Positions 1-7,943 of a stretch of DNA of 16,972 nucleotides are shown here, piece by piece. The number at the start of each line of letters is the position of its first letter. The stretch's first letter is position 1. A model generated the notes under the pieces. It did no database searches and was not told the origin of the DNA. It saw only the letters and a list, made by a program, of their open reading frames with translations. Source of the DNA: Nitrospirae bacterium GWC2_42_7 (GTDB taxonomy: Bacteria > Nitrospirota > Thermodesulfovibrionia > Thermodesulfovibrionales > UBA6898); assembly GCA_001803645.1 (NCBI GenBank), contig MHDW01000179.1, positions 1 to 16,972 of the forward strand, given 5' to 3'. The position numbers and the translations under genes are program-made.

Positions 1-70
1 CCTTAGCGGAGCAGAAACAAAGAACTACCCGCTTCAGAAATAAGAATTATCAGAATTAGAACTTCAAACT

Positions 71-99
71 ATTAAGGGGCGTCCATGACGCCCCTTAAT
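71..99. repeat. Perfect 13-bp palindrome with 3-nt loop
   Basis: The arms at 71-83 (ATTAAGGGGCGTC) and 87-99 are exact reverse complements separated by CAT. There is no T-run on the plus-strand side, so it is not a classic terminator there, although it may end the transcript of a gene lying left of the window. Bases 1-60 contain two short open tails, ending at 43 and 59, that could be such a gene's end; I cannot choose between them. The ATG at 85-87 overlaps the loop and right arm. Confidence 0.6.
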
Positions 100-114
100 C
101 ATACTGAAAAGACA

Positions 115-1884
115 ATGGGCAATAATGAGCCCTCTCCCCAACAGAACATATTATTATTAATTATTTCTTTGTTTGCCTTACTGACGTATCTTGGCCTTTT
201 CTTCTTTAGACATTTTGATGATAACAGGCTCACAAGTTGGGAATGGGTTTTTCAAGGGGGAGATGCAGCTTATCTTTTTTTAATACTTGTTGCAGGTGTT
301 ATTCTGGCCTTTGGCCTGTCAAGGATCTCGGTTTTTCCTCGAATCAGGGTTTTATTTCTTTTTTGTCTGTCATTCGCCTTCGCAGGTTTGATGTGGGGAG
401 AACCCGAGGTGATCGTGGATACCTCCCGATATTTTACAGCAGCTAAACATCTCGAGCTATACGGAATTGGATATTTCATAAGGGAGTGGGGCCGGAATAT
501 CAGCGCATGGACTGATATGCCCCTTATTCCATTTTTGTATGGCTTGATCTTTAAATTTATTGGAGAGTCGAGGATCTATATACAGATATTTAATACCCTG
601 CTTTTTTCTTTAAGTACACTTATTACCTATTTAATTGGAAAAGAGCTGTGGGATGAGGATACCGGCTTTTTTGGGGGTATGTTACTTCTTGGCATGCCTT
701 ATCTTTTGACTCAAGTTCCCCTTATGCTCGTGGATGTTCCGGTCATGTTTTTCTTTTTGCTTTCTGTTTTTGCTTTTCTTCGCGCTTTGAAACAAGGAGG
801 TTGGTGGATCCCGCTTTCTGCGATGGCTGTATTCCTGTCATTTTACTCTAAATATTCTGCGTGGCTGATGCTCTCAATAATGATTGTAATTTTTATGATA
901 TATTTAAAGAATGAGCAGCAGGAATATGGCACGAGGAGATTACTTTACAGAGCGGGTGCATATTTTTTTCTTGCCACTATATTGATAAGTGCAGTCTTTC
1001 TATATAAATCTGATATTTTTATTGCACAGATGAAGCTTCTTATTGAATATCAGAAGCCAGGCCTTAATAGGTGGGGAGAGAGTTTTACATCAACTTTTTT
1101 GTTCCAGGTAAGTCCTTTTATTTCTCTGGCTGCTTTATATTCTGTGTATGCAGCAGCCAGAAAAAAGGATTGGAAGTATCTGATCGTTCTGTGGCTTGTC
1201 CTGCTTGTGATAGTGATGCAGGTAAAGCGGATCCGTTACATAATAATGATCTTCCCAATGCTGGGACTAATGGCTTCTTACGGTATTTCCAGGATCAAGG
1301 ACAAGGAGATAAGGAAATTTATTGTATCCTGTATACTGATCTTTTCTTTTACCATTGCTTTTTTTGGTTATCTTCCATTTATTGAAAAAATGAGTGCGGT
1401 GAATCTTAAAGAAGCAGGTAGTTTTATTGACGCAATACCGGAGCAGAATATCGAAATTTTTACCCTTTTAACTAAGGATGCAGCAGCCAATCCTGCAATC
1501 GCAGTTCCTATACTTGATTTATTTACTAACAAAAAGATCATTTATAACTATAATGCTGATATTTCTGCTGTTTTGGAAAAAAAGATATCGAAGTCTTCCC
1601 TTCGTTTCACATGGGAATATAAAAACCCGGATTACTATAAGTATGTTGAATATTCTAAGGAGAATACCGCAGTAGCAGTTATATCAAGTGAGCCGGGGGA
1701 TGCTCTGCTTTCAGATATTCAGGATAGGATATCAGGATGCCGTTTGTCTAAGATATATGATGAATATGAGGATATATTCCGTTTCAGGACAAGTGTAAGG
1801 GTTTTTCAGTGCGGAACCTCCGGTGATGTCAGGAAAAACAGTAATGTTTTTGCACACAAAAAAATAAATCATCTAAAATTGTGA
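115..1884 (+). CDS. GT-C family membrane glycosyltransferase (GT39/ArnT/PMT-like)
   Basis: A predicted polytopic inner-membrane glycosyltransferase that would move a sugar from a polyprenyl-phosphate donor to lipid or protein on the outer side of the membrane. The protein is 589 aa from the ATG at 115, with about ten or more hydrophobic segments. The first extracytoplasmic loop has the acidic/aromatic pattern EPEVIVDTSRYF (residues 96-107), where GT39 enzymes keep their catalytic Asp; next comes a region rich in P and W (TDMPLIPFLYG) and the typical hydrophobic run with LVDVPV. The C-terminal 150 residues look soluble. An in-frame ATG at 85 is possible, but it lies in the loop of a perfect 13-bp palindrome, so I prefer 115; neither has a strong ribosome binding site. 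The acceptor cannot be told from sequence. The family call is fairly secure; the substrate is unknown. Confidence 0.75.
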   Translation: MGNNEPSPQQNILLLIISLFALLTYLGLFFFRHFDDNRLTSWEWVFQGGDAAYLFLILVAGVILAFGLSRISVFPRIRVLFLFCLSFAFAGLMWGEPEVIVDTSRYFTAAKHLELYGIGYFIREWGRNISAWTDMPLIPFLYGLIFKFIGESRIYIQIFNTLLFSLSTLITYLIGKELWDEDTGFFGGMLLLGMPYLLTQVPLMLVDVPVMFFFLLSVFAFLRALKQGGWWIPLSAMAVFLSFYSKYSAWLMLSIMIVIFMIYLKNEQQEYGTRRLLYRAGAYFFLATILISAVFLYKSDIFIAQMKLLIEYQKPGLNRWGESFTSTFLFQVSPFISLAALYSVYAAARKKDWKYLIVLWLVLLVIVMQVKRIRYIIMIFPMLGLMASYGISRIKDKEIRKFIVSCILIFSFTIAFFGYLPFIEKMSAVNLKEAGSFIDAIPEQNIEIFTLLTKDAAANPAIAVPILDLFTNKKIIYNYNADISAVLEKKISKSSLRFTWEYKNPDYYKYVEYSKENTAVAVISSEPGDALLSDIQDRISGCRLSKIYDEYEDIFRFRTSVRVFQCGTSGDVRKNSNVFAHKKINHLKL

Positions 1885-1891
1885 TTAGGGG

Positions 1892-1920
1892 TTGATTTTT
1901 GAGCATGTTTTTGATTATAT
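1892..1920 (+). promoter_or_regulatory. Candidate sigma70-type promoter upstream of yeeE/tusA operon
   Basis: TTGATT (1892-1897) and TTATAT (1915-1920) are separated by 17 bases, in the 207-base gap before the YeeE gene. The -10 match is poor and the region is AT-rich, so this is only a suggestion. It would leave a leader of roughly 165 nt. Confidence 0.22.
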
Positions 1921-2091
1921 ATACAGGCACTATTATGTATGTTAAAACTTGTACATGCTTATCAATATGATTTACATAACTAAAAATGCCGGAAAATATT
2001 TTATGAAAGGGGGCTTGTTTTCAATTTAGAGAGAAAGCGCGGATATGGCTTTTGAGATTAAGCAGATATCATAATTAAGGAGGTATATAGA

Positions 2092-3510
2092 GTGGAAGAG
2101 AAAAAAAATCAAATCTGGGCCTTTATTATTACAGGCGCACTCATCCTTATAAGCCTTTTGTATTACAAAACCAATGTATATTATATGTATCTCATCGCAT
2201 ATATTTGGTTTGGATTTGCTTATGGGATGATGCTGCAGTATGGAAGATTCTGTTTTGCTTCAGCTTCGAGGGACCTTTTTGCCGCAGGCGTGCCGAGAAT
2301 GGCTGTTGGTATTCTTGTGGCGCTCATATTCTTCAGCTTTATTCAGGCTGTACTTGCTTCAACAAACATGAGTACGTTTCATCCGGCGCCTTTTGGAATA
2401 CATACTCTGATTGCCGGGTTGATCTTTGGTGTTGGCATGGTTCTTTCAGGCGGCTGTGCTTCCGGTTCTCTATATAAAATCGGGGAAGGTAATGGAACGT
2501 CTTTCCTTGCAGCGTTTTTTGGACTCTGCATTGGGCAGGCGATATTTGTAGATGTAACATGGTTTAACTTTCTGATGCCGCAGAAATGGATAGATAATGC
2601 TGCTGCCAAAGGACTGCCAGCCAGTGTAATGTCTTCTTCATTTGATACGTATCTCGCTGGTTACGTATGGGACCAGCCGGTCCTTCAATTGTCAAAGACC
2701 CAGGCTGCGCAGGACGCTTTACCCGGAGTTTCAAAGTATTTTGTTGCAGATATGCTGCTTAACGCCATGATACCTGCAGCCCTTCTTCTCATTGTGATTT
2801 ATGCTGTCTGGATGAGAAAGGGTTTTATGAAGAAAAGGGCAAAGACGAAAGTCGGAGCAACAGGTTTTGGTGATGACCTTGCAGGCATTTGGAGTATGAT
2901 AACCGCATCCAAAAGAACAACTATTATGGGTGTGATTATCGGTATCGTTGCAGGACTCCATATATTTGTTATGAAGGGGATGCAGATAAAGTTCGGTGTA
3001 GGTAACTTTGGAGAACTTTTAACGAGGATGGGTCATTCGGCTGACACGAGCATAAAGGGCACTGTCTTTGATCCCGGATATTGGTATATCACCAGTCAGG
3101 AAGGGCAGTTCGGTGCATGGATACTCGAGAAGTTTGGATGGAATATGCGTGATAACATATTCTTCGGTGTTAATAACGGTCTTCCAGATCCCTGGCGCAA
3201 CCCTGCACTCTGGATGTCCTTCGGAATTATCTTTGGTGCGTTTGTTATGGCTCGTCTTAACAATGAATTTAAGTTCAAATTACCAAAGGGCGAACTGATT
3301 GTGTGGGGACTTTTAGGCGGTTTATTAATGGGTGTTGGTTCCAGGCCTGCTCTCGGATGCAACATTGGCGCATTCTTTATAAGGGTTGCCGGTGGAGACC
3401 CAAGCGGATGGCTTTATGGCACAGGCATGGTTGGTGGGGCCTTTTTGGGAGTCAAATTTTTCAATTGGTGGACAGAAAGAAAGATGGCAAAGGAAATGGA
3501 ATCTTTTTGA
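2092..3510 (+). CDS. YeeE/YedE family sulfur-compound transporter
   Basis: Integral membrane protein of 472 aa in the YeeE/YedE (Sulf_transp, TsuA-like) family, which imports thiosulfate or related sulfur (possibly selenium) species and hands them to a TusA-type carrier. Three family signatures each carry a cysteine: QYGRFCFAS (C54), LSGGCASGSLYKIGEGN (C122) and GSRPALGCNIGAFF (C423). In studied TsuA proteins such cysteines line the substrate path. The two halves resemble each other, with hydrophilic stretches at about residues 160-215 and 300-370 that make it longer than minimal family members. The start is GTG, fixed by an ideal AAGGAGGT at 2077-2084. A TusA-like gene follows after 45 bases, the usual pairing for this family. 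The exact substrate cannot be read from sequence; selenium-linked YedE is an alternative worth noting given the candidate selenoprotein later in the window. Confidence 0.88.
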   Translation: MEEKKNQIWAFIITGALILISLLYYKTNVYYMYLIAYIWFGFAYGMMLQYGRFCFASASRDLFAAGVPRMAVGILVALIFFSFIQAVLASTNMSTFHPAPFGIHTLIAGLIFGVGMVLSGGCASGSLYKIGEGNGTSFLAAFFGLCIGQAIFVDVTWFNFLMPQKWIDNAAAKGLPASVMSSSFDTYLAGYVWDQPVLQLSKTQAAQDALPGVSKYFVADMLLNAMIPAALLLIVIYAVWMRKGFMKKRAKTKVGATGFGDDLAGIWSMITASKRTTIMGVIIGIVAGLHIFVMKGMQIKFGVGNFGELLTRMGHSADTSIKGTVFDPGYWYITSQEGQFGAWILEKFGWNMRDNIFFGVNNGLPDPWRNPALWMSFGIIFGAFVMARLNNEFKFKLPKGELIVWGLLGGLLMGVGSRPALGCNIGAFFIRVAGGDPSGWLYGTGMVGGAFLGVKFFNWWTERKMAKEMESF

Positions 3511-3555
3511 TCTGTAAATATCTAATAAATCAATTAAAAGGAGGAAGTTTGTATT

Positions 3556-3807
3556 ATGGCTATGAAATTTGAGAAAAAAGGTGATGGAGTTTATGAGCTG
3601 GATGTCTGCGGATATGTTTGTCCTCATCCACAGATTTACTGCAAGAAATCCATCGAGAAGATGGCTGAGGGAGAGGTTCTTCATATGATATTCGATAATC
3701 CCTCATCAGGCGAGACAGTTAAGCAGATGCTGGATCAGGCCGGACATGAATTGGTGGAAGAGAGGAAAGAAGGAAGCAAACTCATTTATGTAATCAAAAA
3801 GGGGTAA
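3556..3807 (+). CDS. TusA-like sulfur carrier protein
   Basis: Small (83 aa) cytoplasmic protein of the TusA/SirA/YeeD family. These proteins carry sulfur as a persulfide on the cysteine of an N-terminal CPxP motif, seen here as C22-P-H-P25 in GYVCPHPQIY. The rest fits the two-layer alpha/beta fold: helix KSIEKMAEG, strand VLHMIFDNP, then SSGETVKQMLDQAGHEL and a final strand. A strong AAAGGAGG lies at 3537-3544, 11 bases before the ATG; a second ATG at 3562 is nearly as good. Lying just after the YeeE transporter, it is the likely acceptor of imported sulfur. It is far shorter than the roughly 200-residue selenium-linked YedF proteins, so that label does not fit. Confidence 0.9.
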   Translation: MAMKFEKKGDGVYELDVCGYVCPHPQIYCKKSIEKMAEGEVLHMIFDNPSSGETVKQMLDQAGHELVEERKEGSKLIYVIKKG

Positions 3808-3840
3808 ATATTACCCTGATATATTATTAAGGAGGTCAAT

Positions 3841-4128
3841 ATGAAGACATCCCTTGTGATTGTTATTGTGATTGTTATTGGAATTCTTGGTTTTCTGCTG
3901 GTATACAGTCAGCAGCATGATATGCCTGCTCAGGCTGCGCAAGGACAGGCAGCAGGTTATGGTTCAGCGCCGGCATCTGGTGGATATGGCTCGGCACAGG
4001 CAGCAGGTTATGGTTCAGCGCCGGCATCTGGTGGATATGGCTCAGCACCGGCAGCAGGTGGTTATGGAACAGCACCGGCAGCAGGCGGTTATGGAACAGC
4101 GCCGGCAGCAGGCGGATACGGGAAATAG
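3841..4128 (+). CDS. Small membrane-anchored Gly/Tyr/Ala/Pro-repeat protein
   Basis: I do not recognise a named family. The 95-residue product starts MKTSLVIVIV and has one very hydrophobic segment (residues 4-22), either a membrane anchor or an uncleaved signal. A short Q/A-rich linker follows, then seven tandem units of 8-9 residues (39-95) of the form GYGSAPASG or GYGTAPAAG, ending in GYGK. The tail is almost all G, Y, A, S, P and T with no charge until the last Lys, so it should be disordered or self-associating and probably extracytoplasmic. A perfect AAGGAGGT at 3829-3836, 4 bases before the ATG, argues that it is translated. It lies 33 bases after the TusA gene and 37 before uspA. Other frames here are open only because the DNA is repetitive. 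Confidence 0.72.
   Translation: MKTSLVIVIVIVIGILGFLLVYSQQHDMPAQAAQGQAAGYGSAPASGGYGSAQAAGYGSAPASGGYGSAPAAGGYGTAPAAGGYGTAPAAGGYGK
3955..4125 (+). repeat. In-frame 24-27 bp tandem coding repeat
   Basis: Seven units, the last truncated, encode GYG(S/T)A(P/Q)A(A/S)G. A 51-base pair of units is repeated almost exactly (3955-4005 and 4006-4056), and the last full units are near-identical 27-mers, which suggests growth by duplication or slippage. All full units are multiples of three bases, so changes in copy number keep the frame. Confidence 0.85.
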
Positions 4129-4165
4129 GGCTCATACATACTAACCTAAAATAGCGGGTGAAAAA

Positions 4166-4627
4166 ATGAAAAAAATATTGATTGCAGTAGATGATACAAA
4201 AGGCACGAAGAATGCCTTTGCGATGTGCGGTGAAGTATGCTCTTGTATGCGTCCTGATTCAATTGTCCTTGTGTTTGTTGAAAAATTTGAAGGCAAATCT
4301 TTAATTAATGAAATGCTCGGTGACGCAGAAATGAGGACCCTTGAAGATGTTCTGAAGGGTTCAGAATATCAGGATGCTTTGGATCAGAAAGCACAGGCTA
4401 TACTTGATCACTATAAAAATGCTCTCGAGAAAAAAGGAGTTACAGGTGTCAAGACAGTCATCAGAAAAGGACATCCTGCTGATGAGATACTGAAGGCTGC
4501 TGACAAGGAAAAGGCGGATATGATCATTCTCGGCTCACGCGGAAAAAGAACTACACATTTGTTTATGGGAAGCGTAAGCAGGGAAGTGGCCAACAGGGCC
4601 GGGATTCCTGTGTTGCTCGTTAAGTAA
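4166..4627 (+). CDS. Universal stress protein, UspA family
   Basis: A 153-aa single-domain UspA-fold protein, cytoplasmic, likely ATP-binding. The N-terminus MKKILIAVDDTKGTKNA has the strand plus acidic pair (D9, D10) that contacts nucleotide. The C-terminal signature is ADMIILGSRGKRTTHLFMGS (G123, G126, G135-S136), then VANRAGIPVLLVK. The usual nucleotide loop is G-2x-G-9x-G-S/T; here eight residues separate the last two glycines, one fewer than usual, so ATP binding may be altered. It is the last gene of the yeeE-tusA operon, before a strong terminator. The ribosome binding site is only moderate (GGGTGA). Its role may be to tune the transporter or stress response, but that is inferred from position only. 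Confidence 0.9.
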   Translation: MKKILIAVDDTKGTKNAFAMCGEVCSCMRPDSIVLVFVEKFEGKSLINEMLGDAEMRTLEDVLKGSEYQDALDQKAQAILDHYKNALEKKGVTGVKTVIRKGHPADEILKAADKEKADMIILGSRGKRTTHLFMGSVSREVANRAGIPVLLVK

Positions 4628-4688
4628 TCAGTACAAAGGATTTTTGCCAAAAGGCGGAAGATATTTTTTGTTAAATAAATGAAGTTTA

Positions 4689-4726
4689 AAAAATATACCC
4701 TGCGGTTTTCCGCAGGGTATATTTTT
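4689..4726 (+). terminator. Strong rho-independent terminator, possibly bidirectional
   Basis: A 17-bp perfect stem (4689-4705 with 4710-4726) closed by a TTTT loop has a GC-rich core (CCCTGCGG/CCGCAGGG) and an A-run on the left and a T-run on the right. It ends the yeeE-tusA-uspA operon 61 bases after the uspA stop. Confidence 0.9.
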
Positions 4727-4784
4727 ATTGTGGTTTTGTTTGTGGGATTTCTTTTAACTCGAGAAATGCAATTGATTCAAATAT

Positions 4785-4952
4785 GCAGAGACACAAATGC
4801 CTTCAAAGTCTTTAGATTTCAAGATGATTTTATTAGTATGCCATGATGAAATTTTCAAAAGTTATAAGCATAATAATATGCAAATCAGGGATTTCATCAT
4901 GGCATTAAAAAGGTCTTGCTGCAAAAGACTTTTCAGTCATTCATGTCTCTGC
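4785..4952. repeat. 168-bp nested imperfect palindrome in gene-free region
   Basis: The gene-free stretch 4628-5062 holds a terminator and then this structure. Three stems are nested in order. The outer one is GCAGAGACA (4785-4793) with TGTCTCTGC (4944-4952). The middle one is AAAGTCTTT (4805-4813) with its complement at 4924-4932. The inner one is a perfect 15-mer, ATGCCATGATGAAAT (4838-4852) with 4891-4905, closing a 38-base AT-rich loop. Several further pairs join the outer and middle stems. It could be a MITE-like mobile remnant or a structured RNA; no transposase or clear target duplication is visible. Confidence 0.75.
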
Positions 4953-5007
4953 TTTAAGCATTTTTTGGATTAAATACACGTTGTCTTGTAAAATAAATAC
5001 ATGCGCT

Positions 5008-5037
5008 TTGACTGTAAGGCTATTCTCAAAATATTAG
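5008..5037 (+). promoter_or_regulatory. Candidate promoter for the FAD oxidoreductase/radical SAM pair
   Basis: TTGACT (5008-5013) matches five of six -35 bases, and TATTAG (5032-5037) follows after 18 bases. It lies just ahead of the ribosome binding site AAAGGAG (5044-5050) of the next gene and downstream of a terminator, where a promoter is expected. Confidence 0.38.
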
Positions 5038-5062
5038 AAAATCAAAGGAGAACCTGAGCGTT

Positions 5063-6472
5063 TTGAAAAACCAGATACTTATATTGGGGGGAGGCCTTAC
5101 AGGGCTTTCTGCCGGGTATGTGTTATCCAAATCCGGGTTTGATATTGCAGTTTTTGAGAGTGAATCAGCAGTTGGAGGACTTTCAAAGACTATTGAGAAA
5201 AACGGGTTCAGGTTTGACCTCGGCGGACACAGGTTTTTTACTACAGATGAGAAAACAGACAGGTTTGTAAGAGAACTGATGTCCGGAGAACTGCTGTCGG
5301 TCTCCCGCTCAAGCAAGATCTATCTTCGCAATAAGTTTTTCGATTATCCTCTGAATCCGGCCAATGCAATATTCGGACTTGGCATACCTGTGACTGCCAG
5401 GATCATTACTGATTACAGCTATGAGAAGCTCAAGGGACTTTTTAAGGCAAAGGAGAATATATCACTCGAAGACTGGGTTGTGAGTAATTTCGGACGTACC
5501 ATGTTCGATATATATTTTAAAGAATACAGCGAAAAGGTCTGGGGTATTGACTGCCGCAGGATAAGCGCTGAATGGGTTGCCCAGCGTATCAAGGGGCTTT
5601 CGCTATCAAAGGCTGTGAAGAATGCATTCTTTAAATTCAGTGGAAAAGATCTCCCAACTCTTGCTGACAGGTTCGTATATCCTCAGCTTGGAATAGGCCG
5701 TATTTCAGAAAGACTTAAAGAAGAGATCGAACAGAAAAATAAAGTCTTCACTGATACAGCTGTTGAACAGATTAATCATTACAATAATATGATAGAAAGC
5801 ATTGTGGTGAGAGATCACGCTGGTCTCCGTGAAGTCTGTTCTAAAGAACTCATTTCAAGTATGCCGCTGACAAAAATGGTCGGCATGATGAATCCGGCCC
5901 CTCCTGCAAGGATCATGGAAGCAGCTTCAAAACTCAAATTCAGAGATCTTGTTGTAATGGCAATAATGGTAAACCGCAAGAGGGTCACAGACCAGACATG
6001 GATATATATACCTGAGAAAAAGATACCGTTTGGAAGAATACATGAGCCGACGAACTGGAGCGGGAAGATGGCTCCTGAGGGCAAGACAATTATTGTTATG
6101 GAGTTTTTCAGTTTTAAGGGAGACAACATCTGGAATCAGACTGATGAGAAGCTTACTGATATTACGATAGAACATCTTGAGACCCTTGGATTTATCAGGA
6201 AAGATGAAGTAATTGACAGTGTTGTTATTAGAGCAGCAAAGGCTTATCCTCTTTTTGAGGTCGGATATAAGGAAAAATGTGATGAGATATACGACTATCT
6301 CAAGAGGTTCGGCAATCTTCATATTGCAGGCAGAAGCGGTATGTTCAGATACTATAATATGGACCATGCCATTGAATCAGGTATAAGCACTGCCGAGAAG
6401 ATTATAAACAAAGGTGAATATGTTATTAAGCAGCAAGATGATTTCACGGAGCCTGTCCTGGCTGGGAACTGA
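5063..6472 (+). CDS. FAD-dependent amine-oxidase-like oxidoreductase (HemY/COG1232-like)
   Basis: A 469-aa flavoprotein. The N-terminal Rossmann motif LILGGGLTGLSAG (glycines 9, 11, 14) ends with the acidic residue of strand 2 (E32) and the GG of AVGGLS (38-39). The FDLGGHRFF motif (51-59) is typical of the protoporphyrinogen-oxidase-like and UDP-galactopyranose-mutase-like oxidoreductases found in polysaccharide clusters. The C-terminal FAD motif is GNLHIAGRSGMFRYYN followed by MDHAIESG (about 417-440). The start is TTG at 5063, fixed by the AAAGGAG at 5044-5050 and by the dinucleotide motif beginning eight residues in. The next gene starts two bases after its stop, so the two are probably translationally coupled. 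It likely oxidises or isomerises a sugar or lipid intermediate for the neighbouring glycosyltransferases; true heme biosynthesis is unlikely from context. The substrate is unknown. Confidence 0.82.
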   Translation: MKNQILILGGGLTGLSAGYVLSKSGFDIAVFESESAVGGLSKTIEKNGFRFDLGGHRFFTTDEKTDRFVRELMSGELLSVSRSSKIYLRNKFFDYPLNPANAIFGLGIPVTARIITDYSYEKLKGLFKAKENISLEDWVVSNFGRTMFDIYFKEYSEKVWGIDCRRISAEWVAQRIKGLSLSKAVKNAFFKFSGKDLPTLADRFVYPQLGIGRISERLKEEIEQKNKVFTDTAVEQINHYNNMIESIVVRDHAGLREVCSKELISSMPLTKMVGMMNPAPPARIMEAASKLKFRDLVVMAIMVNRKRVTDQTWIYIPEKKIPFGRIHEPTNWSGKMAPEGKTIIVMEFFSFKGDNIWNQTDEKLTDITIEHLETLGFIRKDEVIDSVVIRAAKAYPLFEVGYKEKCDEIYDYLKRFGNLHIAGRSGMFRYYNMDHAIESGISTAEKIINKGEYVIKQQDDFTEPVLAGN

Positions 6473-6474
6473 AC

Positions 6475-7932
6475 ATGAGATGTGCATTAGTAATTCCTTC
6501 ATGGATTCCTGAAGACATTTTTTCCTCTAAGACCGCAAGTTCTCAGATCAATTACTGGCAGCCTCTCGGGACCCTTTATGTCGCAGCTGTTCTTCAGAGG
6601 GCAGGGCATGAAGTCATATTTTTGAACGGCGCATTTATTTCGCACGATCAGATACTCGCGGATATAAAAAAATTCAACCCTGAGTTCATCGGGCTTTATT
6701 CAACTACTTTTGGCTGGGACAAGGCAAAAAAAACCGCTGCTGATTTCAGGAGAATATTCGGAAATAATGCATTTATATGTGCAGGGGGGCCATATCCCAT
6801 CGCAGTGCATGAGCGATGCCTCAAGGATGCAGGGGAATCCCTTGATGCTATAGTTACCGGAGAGGGGGAGTTTACCTCGCTTGAGATAATAGAAAGACTT
6901 CAGGCAGATAAAGGCCTCGATGGAGTCCAAGGTGTTATTTACCGGGACAAAGGGCATATTTGTATAAATACTCCAAGGCCTCTGATCACTGACCTTGATT
7001 CGCTCCCGTTTCCTGCCAGGGAGCTTTTGGGTGATACGAATCTTTATATCCCGCCTCCGGCAACGTATAAAAGAAGGCCGGTTGCTGTTCTGATGACCTC
7101 GAGAGGCTGCAACAGGAGATGTATTTACTGTTTTCAGATTGACAAAGAAAGAAAGAGCGGTATCAGATACAGGAGCGTTGATAATGTTTTGAAGGAAATA
7201 GAGCATTGCCTGGCACAAGGATACAGAGAGATAAAATTTATAGATGATACTCTGGCCGCTGATTACAACAGGGCAATGCAGATAGCTCAGGAGATCAAGG
7301 CACGGAAACTCGATTTTACATGGTTTGCCTCTGCCTGTGTTAATCAGGTTGATAAACCACTGCTTCAGGCATTCAAAGACGCAGGCTGTTGGGCAGTCCT
7401 TTTCGGCGCTGAAAGCGGGGTACAGAAGAACCTTTTTGCCATAAAAAAAGGTACAACCCTCGAACAGATCAGGAATGCTGTCAAAGCAGCCAAAGAGGTC
7501 GGATTAAAAGTGAGTACTCCTTTTATGTTCGGAATTCCGGGCGAGACCTTTGAAGAGGGGCTGCAGACGATACAGTTCGCCTTAGATCTGGACCCTGACA
7601 TTGCGAATTTCCATGCAATAACTCCTTTCCCGGGCACATACCTCTTTGACAACCTTGATAAGTACGGGACGATATCGGATGAGCTTACGGACTTTACGTA
7701 TCAGGGTGCGGCATTTATTCCGTATACAATGACAAGGGATGATATATTAAAGCTCCGCCAGATAGCTTTCAGAAAGTTCTATGCAAGGCCTTCCTTTATT
7801 TTTAAAAAACTGCTCGAATTGCGCAGTCTTAATGATCTTAAGGTTGCGTTCAAAAGTTTTAACAGCCTTTTCTGGCTGATAGCTAAAAATGATCTGTTTA
7901 AACGTAAAGTATATAAAAAAAAGAACATCTGA
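6475..7932 (+). CDS. B12-binding domain radical SAM protein
   Basis: A 485-aa enzyme. Residues about 1-150 form a cobalamin-binding-type Rossmann domain (WQPLGTLYVAAVLQRAGHEV, then ICAGGPYP and VTGEGE), without the base-off DxHxxG motif, as is common in the BchE/methyltransferase-like group. The radical SAM motif is C212-NRR-C216-IY-C219 in TSRGCNRRCIYCFQ, followed by FIDDT, FGAESG and FGIPGET, the strands of the partial TIM barrel. The start ATG lies two bases after the upstream stop, with GGGAA before it. Members methylate or rearrange unreactive carbons, often in lipid, cofactor or secondary-metabolite synthesis. With the upstream FAD enzyme it probably modifies a lipid or glycan component; this is inference. 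No clear terminator follows. Confidence 0.9.
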   Translation: MRCALVIPSWIPEDIFSSKTASSQINYWQPLGTLYVAAVLQRAGHEVIFLNGAFISHDQILADIKKFNPEFIGLYSTTFGWDKAKKTAADFRRIFGNNAFICAGGPYPIAVHERCLKDAGESLDAIVTGEGEFTSLEIIERLQADKGLDGVQGVIYRDKGHICINTPRPLITDLDSLPFPARELLGDTNLYIPPPATYKRRPVAVLMTSRGCNRRCIYCFQIDKERKSGIRYRSVDNVLKEIEHCLAQGYREIKFIDDTLAADYNRAMQIAQEIKARKLDFTWFASACVNQVDKPLLQAFKDAGCWAVLFGAESGVQKNLFAIKKGTTLEQIRNAVKAAKEVGLKVSTPFMFGIPGETFEEGLQTIQFALDLDPDIANFHAITPFPGTYLFDNLDKYGTISDELTDFTYQGAAFIPYTMTRDDILKLRQIAFRKFYARPSFIFKKLLELRSLNDLKVAFKSFNSLFWLIAKNDLFKRKVYKKKNI

Positions 7933-7943
7933 TGTCCTTTAAC

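Noticed and set aside
1..59. Tail of an upstream gene
   Set aside because: Two frames are open at the left edge (stops at 41-43 and 57-59) and neither tail is recognisable, so no gene can be called.
3955..4125. Tandem repeats as a possible CRISPR or non-coding satellite
   Set aside because: Units are adjacent, of codon-multiple length, have no spacers, and encode a regular peptide in a well-started gene.
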